Source: Paraburkholderia rhizosphaerae (GTDB lineage Bacteria; Pseudomonadota; Gammaproteobacteria; Burkholderiales; Burkholderiaceae). Taken from it: a stretch of 64,000 bases of DNA. A program made the position numbers and the translations under genes. Of this stretch, positions 18,122-26,521 are shown one piece after another; within the stretch, counting starts at the first letter, position 1; every line of letters starts with the position of its first letter. The stretch covers positions 1 to 64,000 of the forward strand of contig NZ_SORE01000023.1 of the NCBI RefSeq assembly GCF_004366595.1, in the 5' to 3' direction. Below the pieces are notes generated by a model. That model did no database searches, was not told the DNA's origin, and worked only from the letters and a program-made list of their open reading frames with translations.

Positions 18122-19476
18122 AACTCGACGTCCATGTAAGGGGCCGTAAGGTCGCGTCACTCTTTCGCGAGCGCGACGAGTACGTGCTGCAATACAACGG
18201 CGATGCAACGCCTTCGGACTTCGTCAGCCTGACAATGCCGGTGCGAGAAGCACCGTGGCGTTGGCCGCGCGATCTGCACCCGTTCTTCCGGCAGAACTTG
18301 CCGGAAGGATATCTGCTTGGTCTGATCCGTGAGCAGTTCGGTCCTCTGCTCGACGGCACCGATCTCTCGCTGCTCGCTGTTGTCGGTGCGATGGGCATCG
18401 GGCGTGTCACGGTGACGCCCGAAGGGGTACCGCCCGGTATTGAATTGCATCCGCTGGATATCAAGGACATCCTGCGCGGCGACAACACGGCCGGGCATTT
18501 TTCGGCGCTTGTGCGCGATTACGCGCGTGCCGCGATCTCCGGCGCCGTGCCGAAGTTCATTGCGCCCGACGCGTCGGCTTCCGGCGCGGGTGCACCGCCT
18601 GTCAGCGCCGTGGCGCTCGGCAAATCGACGATCAAGACCAGTCGTTACATCGTAAAAGGCTCCGACGAAAACACCCCTTTTCTCGGCTTCAACGAGTTTT
18701 ACAGCATGCGCGTACTCGAGCATGCGGACGTGGCACCGGTTGCTCGCACTCAGATGTCCGACGACGGCCGGGCACTGGTCGTCACCCGGTTCGACGTCGA
18801 CGAACAAGGTCTGCCCGCTCTTGGCGTCGAAGACATGTGTGGTCTACTCGGCTTGCCGCCGCACGAAAAATACAACTCGACTACCGAGAAAATGCTGAAG
18901 GCGGCGAAAGCTTATCTGCTATCGCGCGACAACCTCCGACTGCAATTCGAACAACTCGGCTGGCACTTGCTGGCAAATTACGTCGTGCGCAACGCCGATT
19001 GCCATACAAAGAACGTCGCCCTCCTCTATTCAAACGCCGACGATGTCGCCTTCTCGCCTGTTTACGACATCGTGACGACGCAAGCGTATCCACGCTTTGC
19101 CGCGAATCCGCCGGGCTTGTCCATTGAAGGACGCAAGACGTGGGCGCCCGGCAAGACGCTCGAGCGTTTCTTCAATACGCGCATGGGCATTCCGCCGCGA
19201 CAGTACGCCGACATGGTCGAGGCATTATGCGAATCCGCGGTGGAGGTCGGTCATCAGGTTATCGAAGCGGCGCGTAACGAACCGCAATGGCGTCATGTTG
19301 CAAAACAGATGCTGCATGCGTGGAACGACGGCATGGCGTCGTTACGGAGCCCGAAGAAAGGGCTAGCGCTTAAAGGCCTGAGCCAGGCTATCGAAGCGGC
19401 GGGATTCTCTTCCGCGCAGCCGGCCATACCCGCGCGCGAGGTGATCGGGCATTCGCCATTGCTCGCCAGGCGCTAG
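18118..19476 (+). CDS. hipA: HipA-type serine/threonine kinase toxin
   Basis: This is a HipA-fold kinase of 452 residues; E. coli HipA stops growth by phosphorylating glutamyl-tRNA synthetase. Kinase landmarks are all present. AAISGAVPKF carries Ser141 at the position of the E. coli autophosphorylated Ser150. Catalytic Asp294 and Asn299 lie in NADCHTKN, and metal-binding Asp317 is in YDIVTT. None of the key residues is lost, so the toxin should be active. It sits between puuD and the allantoin genes and is unrelated to purine use. Its actual target is not readable from sequence. Confidence 0.9.
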   Translation: MKLDVHVRGRKVASLFRERDEYVLQYNGDATPSDFVSLTMPVREAPWRWPRDLHPFFRQNLPEGYLLGLIREQFGPLLDGTDLSLLAVVGAMGIGRVTVTPEGVPPGIELHPLDIKDILRGDNTAGHFSALVRDYARAAISGAVPKFIAPDASASGAGAPPVSAVALGKSTIKTSRYIVKGSDENTPFLGFNEFYSMRVLEHADVAPVARTQMSDDGRALVVTRFDVDEQGLPALGVEDMCGLLGLPPHEKYNSTTEKMLKAAKAYLLSRDNLRLQFEQLGWHLLANYVVRNADCHTKNVALLYSNADDVAFSPVYDIVTTQAYPRFAANPPGLSIEGRKTWAPGKTLERFFNTRMGIPPRQYADMVEALCESAVEVGHQVIEAARNEPQWRHVAKQMLHAWNDGMASLRSPKKGLALKGLSQAIEAAGFSSAQPAIPAREVIGHSPLLARR

Positions 19477-19530
19477 ACGCGAATACGCGGAATCAGGCGG
19501 CCCGCGCTATCGCGGATCGCCCTGACAACA

Positions 19531-20061
19531 TCAATACGTGGCAACGCTTAACGCTTCATCCGTCAGCCACAACGAGTCCGGCAGATCCTGCTCATTCAGA
19601 TTCAAGCCATCGCCGCCGCGATCGACGACGATAAAATCGCTGACTTCGCCCAGCGCGATCAGAGGATGGTGCCAGACACCCTTTGCATAGTTCACGCCCT
19701 GCCAGCCGCATGTGACGAACGCGCGAACGGCGTGCGGATCGAGTTCGCCGGCCGGCGCGACGACAACCAGGTAGCGCCGTTCATCAAACGGAATGAATGC
19801 CTGGCTGCCGAGCGGATGCCGCTCGAGCATCTTCACTTCGAATGGCAATACACGCGGCTGCCCGCGAAACAGATTGACGAGCGTGCGGCCGCCGCCATCG
19901 CTGACGTCCACCTTCGCGAGGTCGTGGTAGCGGATCGTCGTACCCAGATTAATCGGAATCTGTTTCGCGCCTTCCAGTTCGATCACATCGCCGAACGGCG
20001 CAAACGCATCGCGCGTCAACGGTTCGATGCGCAGCGTTTTCATTTCATATGCGATGTTCAT
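19531..20061 (-). CDS. allA: ureidoglycolate lyase AllA
   Basis: This enzyme splits ureidoglycolate into glyoxylate and urea, the last step of the urate pathway here. The protein matches the AllA family throughout ([29 protein letters not shown], and a metal-site region VWHHPLIAL). I used the ATG at 20061 because it overlaps the alc stop as ATGA and has GGAG 9 bases upstream, giving 176 residues. An internal ATG at 20043 matches more family members but has no ribosome-binding site. It is the last gene of the minus-strand allantoin operon and converges on hipA. Confidence 0.92.
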   Translation of the reverse strand: MNIAYEMKTLRIEPLTRDAFAPFGDVIELEGAKQIPINLGTTIRYHDLAKVDVSDGGGRTLVNLFRGQPRVLPFEVKMLERHPLGSQAFIPFDERRYLVVVAPAGELDPHAVRAFVTCGWQGVNYAKGVWHHPLIALGEVSDFIVVDRGGDGLNLNEQDLPDSLWLTDEALSVATY

Positions 20062-21068
20062 GCGAGCGTGCTCCACAAGCGCAGACGGGATACCCCGCCG
20101 TCCGGAATGATATTGAAGCGCACGTGCGTGACCGGCCCGAGCGCTTCAAGTTCGCTTTCGAAGAAGTGCTGCTTGTCCATCTGCAGTTTCTGCTCAGCGA
20201 GCAGAACCGGCCAGAACATCGCTTGCGTGATCAGTGAACTGTCGGTGCCGCCGGTCACATACGCGGCCTGGATCGAGCAGCGGTCCGGATAATTGCCCTT
20301 GAAGTGCGCGGTGTCGACTTCCACCTTGCGGATCACGCCGGGCTGCGCGAGCGCGACGATCGCCCAGTCGTTACCCGGCTCGCGGCGCCGGCGCGTTTCC
20401 CAGCCGTCGCCCATATTGACGCCGCGGCCCGGCATCAGGATGGTCGACGCCGCGCCGAAGTGCTGGTTGTTTGCGCCGACCAGATATGCGCCGTTTTCCA
20501 TCGCGGCGAGATCGAACAGTTCGGTACGGCTTGCGCCCGCCCAATCGACTTGCGGCTGTCCATACACGCGCAGGCGCGCGATGCCGCCGTCCGGATAGAT
20601 ATTCACGCGCACGTGCGTGTACGCGTTCGGGTCGGTTACGTCGAGATAGAGGTGGCTGTTGCCTTGCAGCGTCGTCGACGGGATGATCTGCGTCCATTGC
20701 GTCGACTGATTCGGTGCGCCATCGACGATGCGCGCCGCTTCCACCGATGCCGCAGGCGGGAAATTACCGGTGAAATGGCTCGTATCGAGGTCGAGTCCTT
20801 TGATCGTGCCCGGGCGCGCGAGCTTCACGACACACCAGTCATAGCCGGTCGTGCGCTTGCGGCGGGTTTCCCAGCCGTCCATCCACTTGCCGTGCTCGTC
20901 GTATTTGCCGGGGATAAAGACCGCCGGCTCCGGATTGAGCATCCGGTCTTTCGGCGCGAAAAACTCGTCACTCGCTTCGAGCGCTTGCGCGCCTAGCCGC
21001 GGGTCCGCGAGATTCACATAGCGGCGCGTGAAATCGGGTGCATTCGGGTCGAGAGTCGGGAGTGCCAT
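20058..21068 (-). CDS. alc: allantoicase
   Basis: This enzyme hydrolyses allantoate to ureidoglycolate and urea. Its 336 codons encode the two-fold repeated jelly-roll typical of allantoicases: [13 protein letters not shown] with [11 protein letters not shown] in the first half, and [13 protein letters not shown] with [11 protein letters not shown] in the second. AAGGAAG precedes the ATG at 21068. An upstream in-frame ATG adds 20 residues that do not fit the family. The stop overlaps allA, and uraD ends 67 bases upstream. Confidence 0.95.
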   Translation of the reverse strand: MALPTLDPNAPDFTRRYVNLADPRLGAQALEASDEFFAPKDRMLNPEPAVFIPGKYDEHGKWMDGWETRRKRTTGYDWCVVKLARPGTIKGLDLDTSHFTGNFPPAASVEAARIVDGAPNQSTQWTQIIPSTTLQGNSHLYLDVTDPNAYTHVRVNIYPDGGIARLRVYGQPQVDWAGASRTELFDLAAMENGAYLVGANNQHFGAASTILMPGRGVNMGDGWETRRRREPGNDWAIVALAQPGVIRKVEVDTAHFKGNYPDRCSIQAAYVTGGTDSSLITQAMFWPVLLAEQKLQMDKQHFFESELEALGPVTHVRFNIIPDGGVSRLRLWSTLA

Positions 21069-21135
21069 CGTTGTCTTCCTTGAAGTCTGTTTTGATGCGT
21101 ACAGGCGCGTACGCGGTCTAAACGTCAATGCGCGT

Positions 21136-21648
21136 TCAATCGGCGATCAGGTCGTCGAGCCGGAAACGCGCGATCCGATAAATCTGCTCAAGGCTTGTAT
21201 GCAGTTCGTTCGCACGACTGTTACCGACGCGCGCCTCGAAGTTCGCGATGATGCCGTGCCGGTCGTAGCCGCGCACCGCGAGAATGAACGGAAATCCGAA
21301 CTTGTTTCGATACGCGGCATTCAGGCGCACCAAAGTGTCGAACTCATCCTGCGTGCATTGATCCAGGCCCGCGCCGCTTTGCTCGCGCGTCGATTCGGCG
21401 GTCAGTTCGCCGCGTACCGCGGCCTTGCCCGCGAGTTCCGGGTGCGCGTTGATCAACGCAAGTTGCCTCGCCTCCCCTGCCGTTTCGACGATCAGCGACA
21501 TCTTGCTGTGCAGGTCATCGATGCTGGTGAACGGGCGCAATTCGGCGGCCGCTTCGGCGACCCACGGCGAATGTTCATAGATGCCCGACAGCGTGTCGGT
21601 GAATGCATCCTTCGACACGCGGTTCAACTGAGCCAAGGTCGTTTGCAT
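21136..21648 (-). CDS. uraD: OHCU decarboxylase UraD
   Basis: This enzyme decarboxylates OHCU to S-allantoin, directly after UraH. The 170-residue protein has the family opening ([18 protein letters not shown]) and the conserved HPEL in [11 protein letters not shown] took the ATG at 21648, which clears the puuE stop by five bases and matches family N-termini. An ATG at 21672 would overlap puuE. Neither has a strong ribosome-binding site, which suggests coupling to puuE. Confidence 0.94.
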   Translation of the reverse strand: MQTTLAQLNRVSKDAFTDTLSGIYEHSPWVAEAAAELRPFTSIDDLHSKMSLIVETAGEARQLALINAHPELAGKAAVRGELTAESTREQSGAGLDQCTQDEFDTLVRLNAAYRNKFGFPFILAVRGYDRHGIIANFEARVGNSRANELHTSLEQIYRIARFRLDDLIAD

Positions 21649-21653
21649 CGCTT

Positions 21654-22604
21654 TCACGCGGTTTTCCCGCATTCCGGTTGCTGATAAGGATGGTGTTCGC
21701 GCCAGTGCCGCGCGATGTCGAGACGGCGCGTGACCCACACGCGGTCGTGCTGCTCGATATGATCGAGAAAGCGCTGCAACGCGCGAAAACGCCCTGGACG
21801 CCCGAGCAGTCTGCAATGCATACCGATCGACAGCATCTTCGGTACGGCGTCGCCTTCTTCATACAGCACATCGAATGCATCGCGCAGATACGTGAAGAAA
21901 TGGTCCGCGGTGTTGAACCCTTGCGGCGTCGCAAAGCGCATGTCGTTGGTATCGAGCGTGTACGGGATAATCAGTTGATGCGTGTTCGCGCCGCCGGTCA
22001 CGTCGACTTCCATCCAGAACGGCAGATCGTCGCCGTAATTGTCGGAGTCGTATAGAAAGCCGCCGTACTCGGCGACCAGCCGGTGCGTATTCGGACTGTC
22101 GCGCCCCGTATACCAGCCAAGCGGCCGCACACCGGTTACCCGTTCGATCGCTTCCATGCCCAGACGCATATGCTCGGCTTCACGCTCCGGCGTGAAGTCC
22201 TGATAGTGAATCCAGCGGTACCCGTGGCAGGCGATTTCATGTCCAAGTTCGACAAACGCGCGCGCGACCTCCGGATTACGCTCGATCGCCATGCCGACAC
22301 CAAACACCGTGAGCGGCAGTGCGCGCCTTTCGAACTCGCGCAAAATGCGCCACACGCCGGCCCGCGAGCCGTACTCGTAGATTGACTCCATGCTCATGTG
22401 CCGCGCCGGATACGATGTCGCGCCGACGATTTCGGACAGGAACTGCTCCGATCCGGCATCGCCGTGCAGCACGCAGTTCTCGCCGCCCTCTTCGTAATTG
22501 AGCACGAACTGCACGGCGATTCGCGCGCGCCCGGGCCAGTTCGCTTGCACCGGATCACGGCCGTAGCCGATCAGGTTGCGTGGATAGTTCGGATCGTGTG
22601 ACAT
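21654..22604 (-). CDS. puuE: allantoinase PuuE (polysaccharide deacetylase fold)
   Basis: This enzyme hydrolyses allantoin to allantoate. PuuE is the allantoinase that evolved from polysaccharide deacetylases and is unrelated to the amidohydrolase AllB. The 316-residue protein begins with PNYPRNLIGYGRDP and contains NYEEGGE, CHGYRWIHY, GWYTGRDSPNT and SIGMHCRLLGRPGR, all typical. The ATG at 22604 fits the family start but has no clear ribosome-binding site. It lies between the racemase-like gene and uraD. Confidence 0.94.
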   Translation of the reverse strand: MSHDPNYPRNLIGYGRDPVQANWPGRARIAVQFVLNYEEGGENCVLHGDAGSEQFLSEIVGATSYPARHMSMESIYEYGSRAGVWRILREFERRALPLTVFGVGMAIERNPEVARAFVELGHEIACHGYRWIHYQDFTPEREAEHMRLGMEAIERVTGVRPLGWYTGRDSPNTHRLVAEYGGFLYDSDNYGDDLPFWMEVDVTGGANTHQLIIPYTLDTNDMRFATPQGFNTADHFFTYLRDAFDVLYEEGDAVPKMLSIGMHCRLLGRPGRFRALQRFLDHIEQHDRVWVTRRLDIARHWREHHPYQQPECGKTA

Positions 22605-22726
22605 GATTTGAGTTGAATCAGCGGTTGACTTGAGCACATCGCGTGGCGTGATGCACAGTCGGCAACACGGGCTCACGCACGCCGCAGCACGGGTGAGCCA
22701 GTGTAGCCAAAACGCCCGGGGGCGCG

Positions 22727-22767
22727 CATACACCCGGGCGGATAGTGCGGGTCAGACCGGGTGTATG
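22727..22767. repeat. 11-bp perfect inverted repeat over the racemase stop codon
   Basis: CATACACCCGG (22727-22737) pairs with CCGGGTGTATG (22757-22767); the racemase stop codon lies between the arms. There is no T-run, so it is not a standard terminator. It may be an mRNA processing or stability element between the racemase and puuE. Confidence 0.6.
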
Positions 22768-23627
22768 TGCGTGCGCGGTATGGCGGTCTCTTCGGCACGC
22801 GCGCCGCGCACTGTCGGGACACCCGCGCTTGCGCCGGCCGTCGTGTTCGCCGGATGGCTCGCGTTTACCCGCAGCGAACCTTGCGCGTCGCCTTCCGCCG
22901 GACTGTAGCGCGCAAGCGCACCGTCGTAGCGTTTCGCCAGTGGCCGCGCGTAGTCGCCGCGCTTCGCGGTCGCCAGGCGCAGCGCGATCAGCGCCTCCGT
23001 CCACTTGACCGCTGCCGTCACGCCTTCGACCACCGGTGCGCCGACCGCATCCTCGATTTCCGCACACAGTTCGACCATCCCCGCGCAGCCGAGCACGATG
23101 GCGTCCGAACCATCTTCGTCAAGCGCGCGCCGGCACTCGTCGACAATGATCCGGCGCGCGGCCGAACCCGGCTCGTCGAGATCGAGCACCGCGACGTCGG
23201 TCGCGCGGACGTTGCGGCAAAAACGCTTCATTCCGTAGCGTTCGGCGAGGTGCCATGCCATCCCGCAGGTGCGCGACAGCGTCGTCACCACCGAGAAACC
23301 TGGCGCGAGCACACTCGCCGCGTGCATCGCCGCCTCGGCGATGCCGATCACCGGACCGCGCGCGACCTCTCGTGCCGCGTACAGACCCGGGTCGCCGAAG
23401 CACGCGATTACGTAGCCATCGCAGCCTTCGCGCTCGCCGGCCACCACTTCAGCCAGCAGACCTGGCGTCGCGAATGCCTCGTCGTAGTAGCCTTCGATTG
23501 AAGGCGGGCCCATCGGCGGGCTAACTGCAATCACTTCGGTGCCCGGCGCGACAACGTTGCGTGCGCAACGACCCATTGCGTCGGTCATTCGCTGGGTCGT
23601 ATTCGGGTTGATCAGCTTGATACGCAT
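22752..23627 (-). CDS. Asp/Glu/hydantoin racemase family protein, likely allantoin racemase
   Basis: This 291-residue protein has the two racemase cysteines, in VIACFGDPG and VLGCAGM, and the N-terminus (KLINPNTTQRMT) of the hydantoin/allantoin racemase group (HpxA-like). In the operon it would interconvert R- and S-allantoin so that both can be used. AGGAGT precedes the ATG at 23627. About 45 residues at the C-terminus (from about SPAEGDAQG) extend past the usual end of the family and look disordered. Activity on other hydantoins is possible. Confidence 0.83.
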   Translation of the reverse strand: MRIKLINPNTTQRMTDAMGRCARNVVAPGTEVIAVSPPMGPPSIEGYYDEAFATPGLLAEVVAGEREGCDGYVIACFGDPGLYAAREVARGPVIGIAEAAMHAASVLAPGFSVVTTLSRTCGMAWHLAERYGMKRFCRNVRATDVAVLDLDEPGSAARRIIVDECRRALDEDGSDAIVLGCAGMVELCAEIEDAVGAPVVEGVTAAVKWTEALIALRLATAKRGDYARPLAKRYDGALARYSPAEGDAQGSLRVNASHPANTTAGASAGVPTVRGARAEETAIPRTHIHPV

Positions 23628-23658
23628 ATCGACTCCTGTTGCTGCGCGCGAGCGCGCT

Positions 23659-25173
23659 TTACTGCATCGCAATCGCGTTCTTGCGCGCGAGCATCCAATA
23701 GAACACCGCACCGAGCGCCGCGCCGACGAACCATGAAAAATTCGCGAGGCCACCAAGCGCCGGCACCATTACGCACAGCACGGCGATCACTGCCGCCGGC
23801 AGCAACGCGGCGACTGCGCGATAGTTGACGCCGTTGCGGTACCAGTATGTGCCCTGCTCCGACACGGTGTACAGATCGTCGAGCACGATCTTCTGGCGCT
23901 TCACGAGATAGAAGTCGACGATCAGCACGCCATACAGCGGCCCGATAAAGCTGCCGAGCACATCGAGCGTGTAGTGGATCACCGCCGGGTTGTTGAACAG
24001 GTTCCACGGCGTGATGAAGATCGACGCGACCGCGGCCAGCATGCCGCCCGCGCGCCAGCTGATCAGACGCGGCGCGACGTTCGAAAAGTCGAACGCGGGC
24101 GAAACGAAGTTGGCGACGATGTTGATGCCGATCGTTGCAATGGTGAACGTGAGCGCGCCGAGAATCACCGCGGTCGGATAGTCGATGCGGCCGACCGTTT
24201 CGACAGGATCGGTAATCAGTTCACCGAACACCGGCAGTGTCGCGGCAGTCGTGATCACGGTTACCAGCGAGAACGCAAGGAAGTTGACCGGCAAGCCCCA
24301 GAAGTTGCCGCGCTTTACGCTGCGGAAGCTTTTGCCGTAGCGCGAGAAGTCGCCGAAATTCAGCATTGGGCCCGAGAAATAGGATACGACGAGCGAAATT
24401 GCGGTGATCATCACCGGCACGACTTCCATCCCGTGATACTTGACGCCGCCCAGGTTGATCCCGATGTTGTGCCAGCCGGCGCGCCACACCATATAACCGG
24501 CGAGAATAAACATCACGACATAGACCGCCGGGCCCGCGAAATCGATGAACTTCTTGATCGTCTCCATCCCGTTCCAGAACACGAACGCCTGCAGCACCCA
24601 GAGCAGCATGAAGCCCGCCCAGCCGACGGTCGACAGCCCCATCAGGCCGTGACGATGCACGTCCGCGTACGGCAGCAGTTGCGGAAAGAACTTCAACACG
24701 ACGATCACCAGCGCACTCGACGCGAGGTACGTCTGAATGCCGTACCACGCGACCGCGATCAGGCCGCGAATCACCGCCGGCACATTCGCGCCGAGCACGC
24801 CGAATGTTGCACGGCACGCGACCGGATAAGGCACGCCGTTTTGCTGGCTCGGTTTCGCAATCAGGTTGCACAACACATTGACGAGCGTGATGCCGACCAG
24901 CAGCGCGATCAGCACCTGCCAGCTGGTCAGGCCGAGCGCGAACAGGCTGCCGGCGAACACATAACCGCCAACGCTGTGCACATCGGACATCCAGAACGCG
25001 AAGATGTTGTACGCGCCCCACGTCTGTTTGTGCAACGGTGCAAGGTCTTCGTTGTACAGACGTTCGCTATAACCCGCGGGCAGCCGCGTATCGATCGCCG
25101 TCGCATCGCCGGCGCTGCTGTTGTCATAGGCGGGAATAGCCGGGTTGCCCGGCGCTGCGCTGAACTGAGCCAT
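23659..25173 (-). CDS. NCS1-family transporter, probably allantoin
   Basis: This is an inner-membrane importer of the nucleobase-cation-symport-1 family. The 504 residues hold about twelve membrane segments and family motifs such as WGAYNIFAFWMSDVHSVGGYVFA and PLYGVLIVDFYLVKRQ. NCS1 members carry allantoin, hydantoins, uracil or cytosine. Position between the regulator and the allantoin enzymes points to allantoin. GGAGGAG precedes the ATG at 25173; an upstream in-frame start would add 32 unlikely residues. The racemase gene follows after 31 bases. Confidence 0.88.
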   Translation of the reverse strand: MAQFSAAPGNPAIPAYDNSSAGDATAIDTRLPAGYSERLYNEDLAPLHKQTWGAYNIFAFWMSDVHSVGGYVFAGSLFALGLTSWQVLIALLVGITLVNVLCNLIAKPSQQNGVPYPVACRATFGVLGANVPAVIRGLIAVAWYGIQTYLASSALVIVVLKFFPQLLPYADVHRHGLMGLSTVGWAGFMLLWVLQAFVFWNGMETIKKFIDFAGPAVYVVMFILAGYMVWRAGWHNIGINLGGVKYHGMEVVPVMITAISLVVSYFSGPMLNFGDFSRYGKSFRSVKRGNFWGLPVNFLAFSLVTVITTAATLPVFGELITDPVETVGRIDYPTAVILGALTFTIATIGINIVANFVSPAFDFSNVAPRLISWRAGGMLAAVASIFITPWNLFNNPAVIHYTLDVLGSFIGPLYGVLIVDFYLVKRQKIVLDDLYTVSEQGTYWYRNGVNYRAVAALLPAAVIAVLCVMVPALGGLANFSWFVGAALGAVFYWMLARKNAIAMQ

Positions 25174-25505
25174 GAACTCCTCCAAGGATTTGGGGACCAT
25201 CGGTTGCAAGCCGGGTACGAAGCCCGGGGTCAACAGCCGATTGGCCACTGCATCGTGCATGCCAGTCACGCGGCCGCTCGTCTGCGTGTGACGGCCGATG
25301 TATTTCGCATGCGCTTTGCCGCGGTTGTCTCCGTACTGATGTACTTGTTCTCATGGTTTCGGCAGAAGCCGCGGACCTCTGCCGGAACGTCGCCGCGTGA
25401 TGCAGGGCGCCTCGCGGCAACCTGCGCATCGCGATCTTTCAATTCGAATTCAGGGCGAATTCAGTGCGACCTGCACCGCGCGCGAGCGTGCGGCAACCGC
25501 CTGCT
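25174..25505. other. leader between the GntR gene and the transporter gene
   Basis: No gene is seen in these 332 bases. They hold two direct copies of CGAATTCAG (25445-25453 and 25456-25464), 11 bases apart, so on the same DNA face; the first overlaps the palindrome AATTCGAATT. This could be a regulator site for the transporter operon. I did not find a convincing -35/-10 pair, so the transporter may be read from the GntR promoter. Confidence 0.4.
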
Positions 25506-26225
25506 TCATCCTGATGCGCGCTGTCCCGCGCGCATGCCGAATACATCGTGCAGATCGGCCGGGCCGGTTGCCGGCCGGTCGAGCATCTTCAGTTCGACGC
25601 TTTGCAAATGGCGCGACATCAGTGCCGCGGCGCTTTTCGCATCGCCGGCGTCGAGCGCGCCGAGAATCGCTTCATGGTCTTCGAACGAGCACGGGCTGCG
25701 TCCCAGCGATTCATAGAGCGCGGAGATCAAGGTTGAGCGCGCAACCAGTCCGCTCAGGCATTCGCATAGCACAGTATTGCCGGTCAACGACGCGAGTTCG
25801 GTGTGAAACTCGCCGGACAGCCTGATCCATGCGGGAAAGTCGCGCGTTTCGAACGCCTTGCGCTCGCGACCGATCATCCCGCCGATCGACTTCAGCCGTT
25901 TCGCGCCATGCCCGCCCGCGCAGATCTTCTCGACGACCGCCAGCTCCACAATGCGGCGCATCTCGAACACTTCATGCACCTCCTGCAGCGTCGGACTCGC
26001 GACGAACGCGCCGCGATTCGGTTCGAGGTCGACGAGCCGGTCGTTCGCAAGCAGCGTGAGCGCCTGACGGATCGGCCCGCGCTTGACGCCGAACACATCG
26101 CACAACTGCGCTTCAGTCAGCTTCGAACCCGGTGCGAGCCGATGCTCGAGGATCGCGGCGCGAATGCGCTCGGCGATCGCTTCGGGTTTCGAACCATTCG
26201 ACTGGGCGGTGGACGTGTCGGACAT
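25506..26225 (-). CDS. GntR-family regulator with FCD domain
   Basis: This 239-residue regulator has an N-terminal winged helix (LTEAQLCDVFGVKRGPIRQAL at about 36-56) and a C-terminal FCD helical domain that binds a small acid, with the metal-ligand pattern RRIVELAVVE, then HTELA and DHEAILGAL. It is the first gene of the minus-strand allantoin set and probably controls it. Its own promoter carries a TTGTCAACAA palindrome, pointing to autoregulation. The effector is unknown; allantoin, allantoate or ureidoglycolate are reasonable guesses. Confidence 0.9.
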   Translation of the reverse strand: MSDTSTAQSNGSKPEAIAERIRAAILEHRLAPGSKLTEAQLCDVFGVKRGPIRQALTLLANDRLVDLEPNRGAFVASPTLQEVHEVFEMRRIVELAVVEKICAGGHGAKRLKSIGGMIGRERKAFETRDFPAWIRLSGEFHTELASLTGNTVLCECLSGLVARSTLISALYESLGRSPCSFEDHEAILGALDAGDAKSAAALMSRHLQSVELKMLDRPATGPADLHDVFGMRAGQRASG

Positions 26226-26252
26226 GATCAGGCGAGCCGTTTATTGAGATGG

Positions 26253-26284
26253 ATCTTAGGATACCGATCTGGATTGTCAACAAT
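26253..26284 (-). promoter_or_regulatory. GntR gene promoter with embedded palindromic operator
   Basis: On the minus strand a perfect TTGACA (revcomp of 26275-26280) and TAAGAT (revcomp of 26253-26258) are 16 bases apart, placing the start near 26246. The -35 lies inside the 12-base palindrome ATTGTCAACAAT (26273-26284), a shape typical of FCD-type GntR operators. A bound regulator would block its own promoter. Confidence 0.6.
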
Positions 26285-26424
26285 TTTTCTACTGGATTTC
26301 CGACAATCTGCCTGAAGGCCTGTCGGCAAAGCGCGCGACACCCTTGCTGGACGAGGCTGTCTGTTTGCCGTGTATGACTTTCGGACTTACTTCAATCGAG
26401 CAAAAGGCTCCAACCGCCAGAGAA

Positions 26425-26438
26425 TTTTGTCGACAAAA
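26425..26438. promoter_or_regulatory. second GntR-type palindrome
   Basis: TTTTGTCGACAAAA is a perfect 14-base palindrome. Its core TTGTCGACAA differs by one base from the TTGTCAACAA core in the GntR promoter 153 bases away, so both may be bound by the same regulator, perhaps with looping. Confidence 0.45.
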
Positions 26439-26480
26439 ATGTCCGGGGACGTTGACACGCGGTCGTCGTTTCGAACGCGC

Positions 26481-26508
26481 AAAAAAGAACGGAGCCGAAC
26501 GGCTCCGT
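26481..26508 (-). terminator. intrinsic terminator of the LD-carboxypeptidase gene
   Basis: A 9-bp stem (26489-26497 with 26500-26508, 2-base loop) is followed on the minus strand by TTCTTTTTT, 14 bases past the gene's stop. It also has T5 on the plus side and may act in both directions. Confidence 0.85.
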
Positions 26509-26521
26509 CAGTTTTTACTCT

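Noticed and set aside
22727-22767. Intrinsic terminator between the racemase and puuE
   Set aside because: The stem is perfect but no T-run follows on the minus strand, and the downstream genes are needed in the same pathway, so I list it only as a repeat.
23974-25716. A 580-codon frame opposite the NCS1 transporter
   Set aside because: It is Arg/His-rich and featureless, while the minus-strand transporter is clear.
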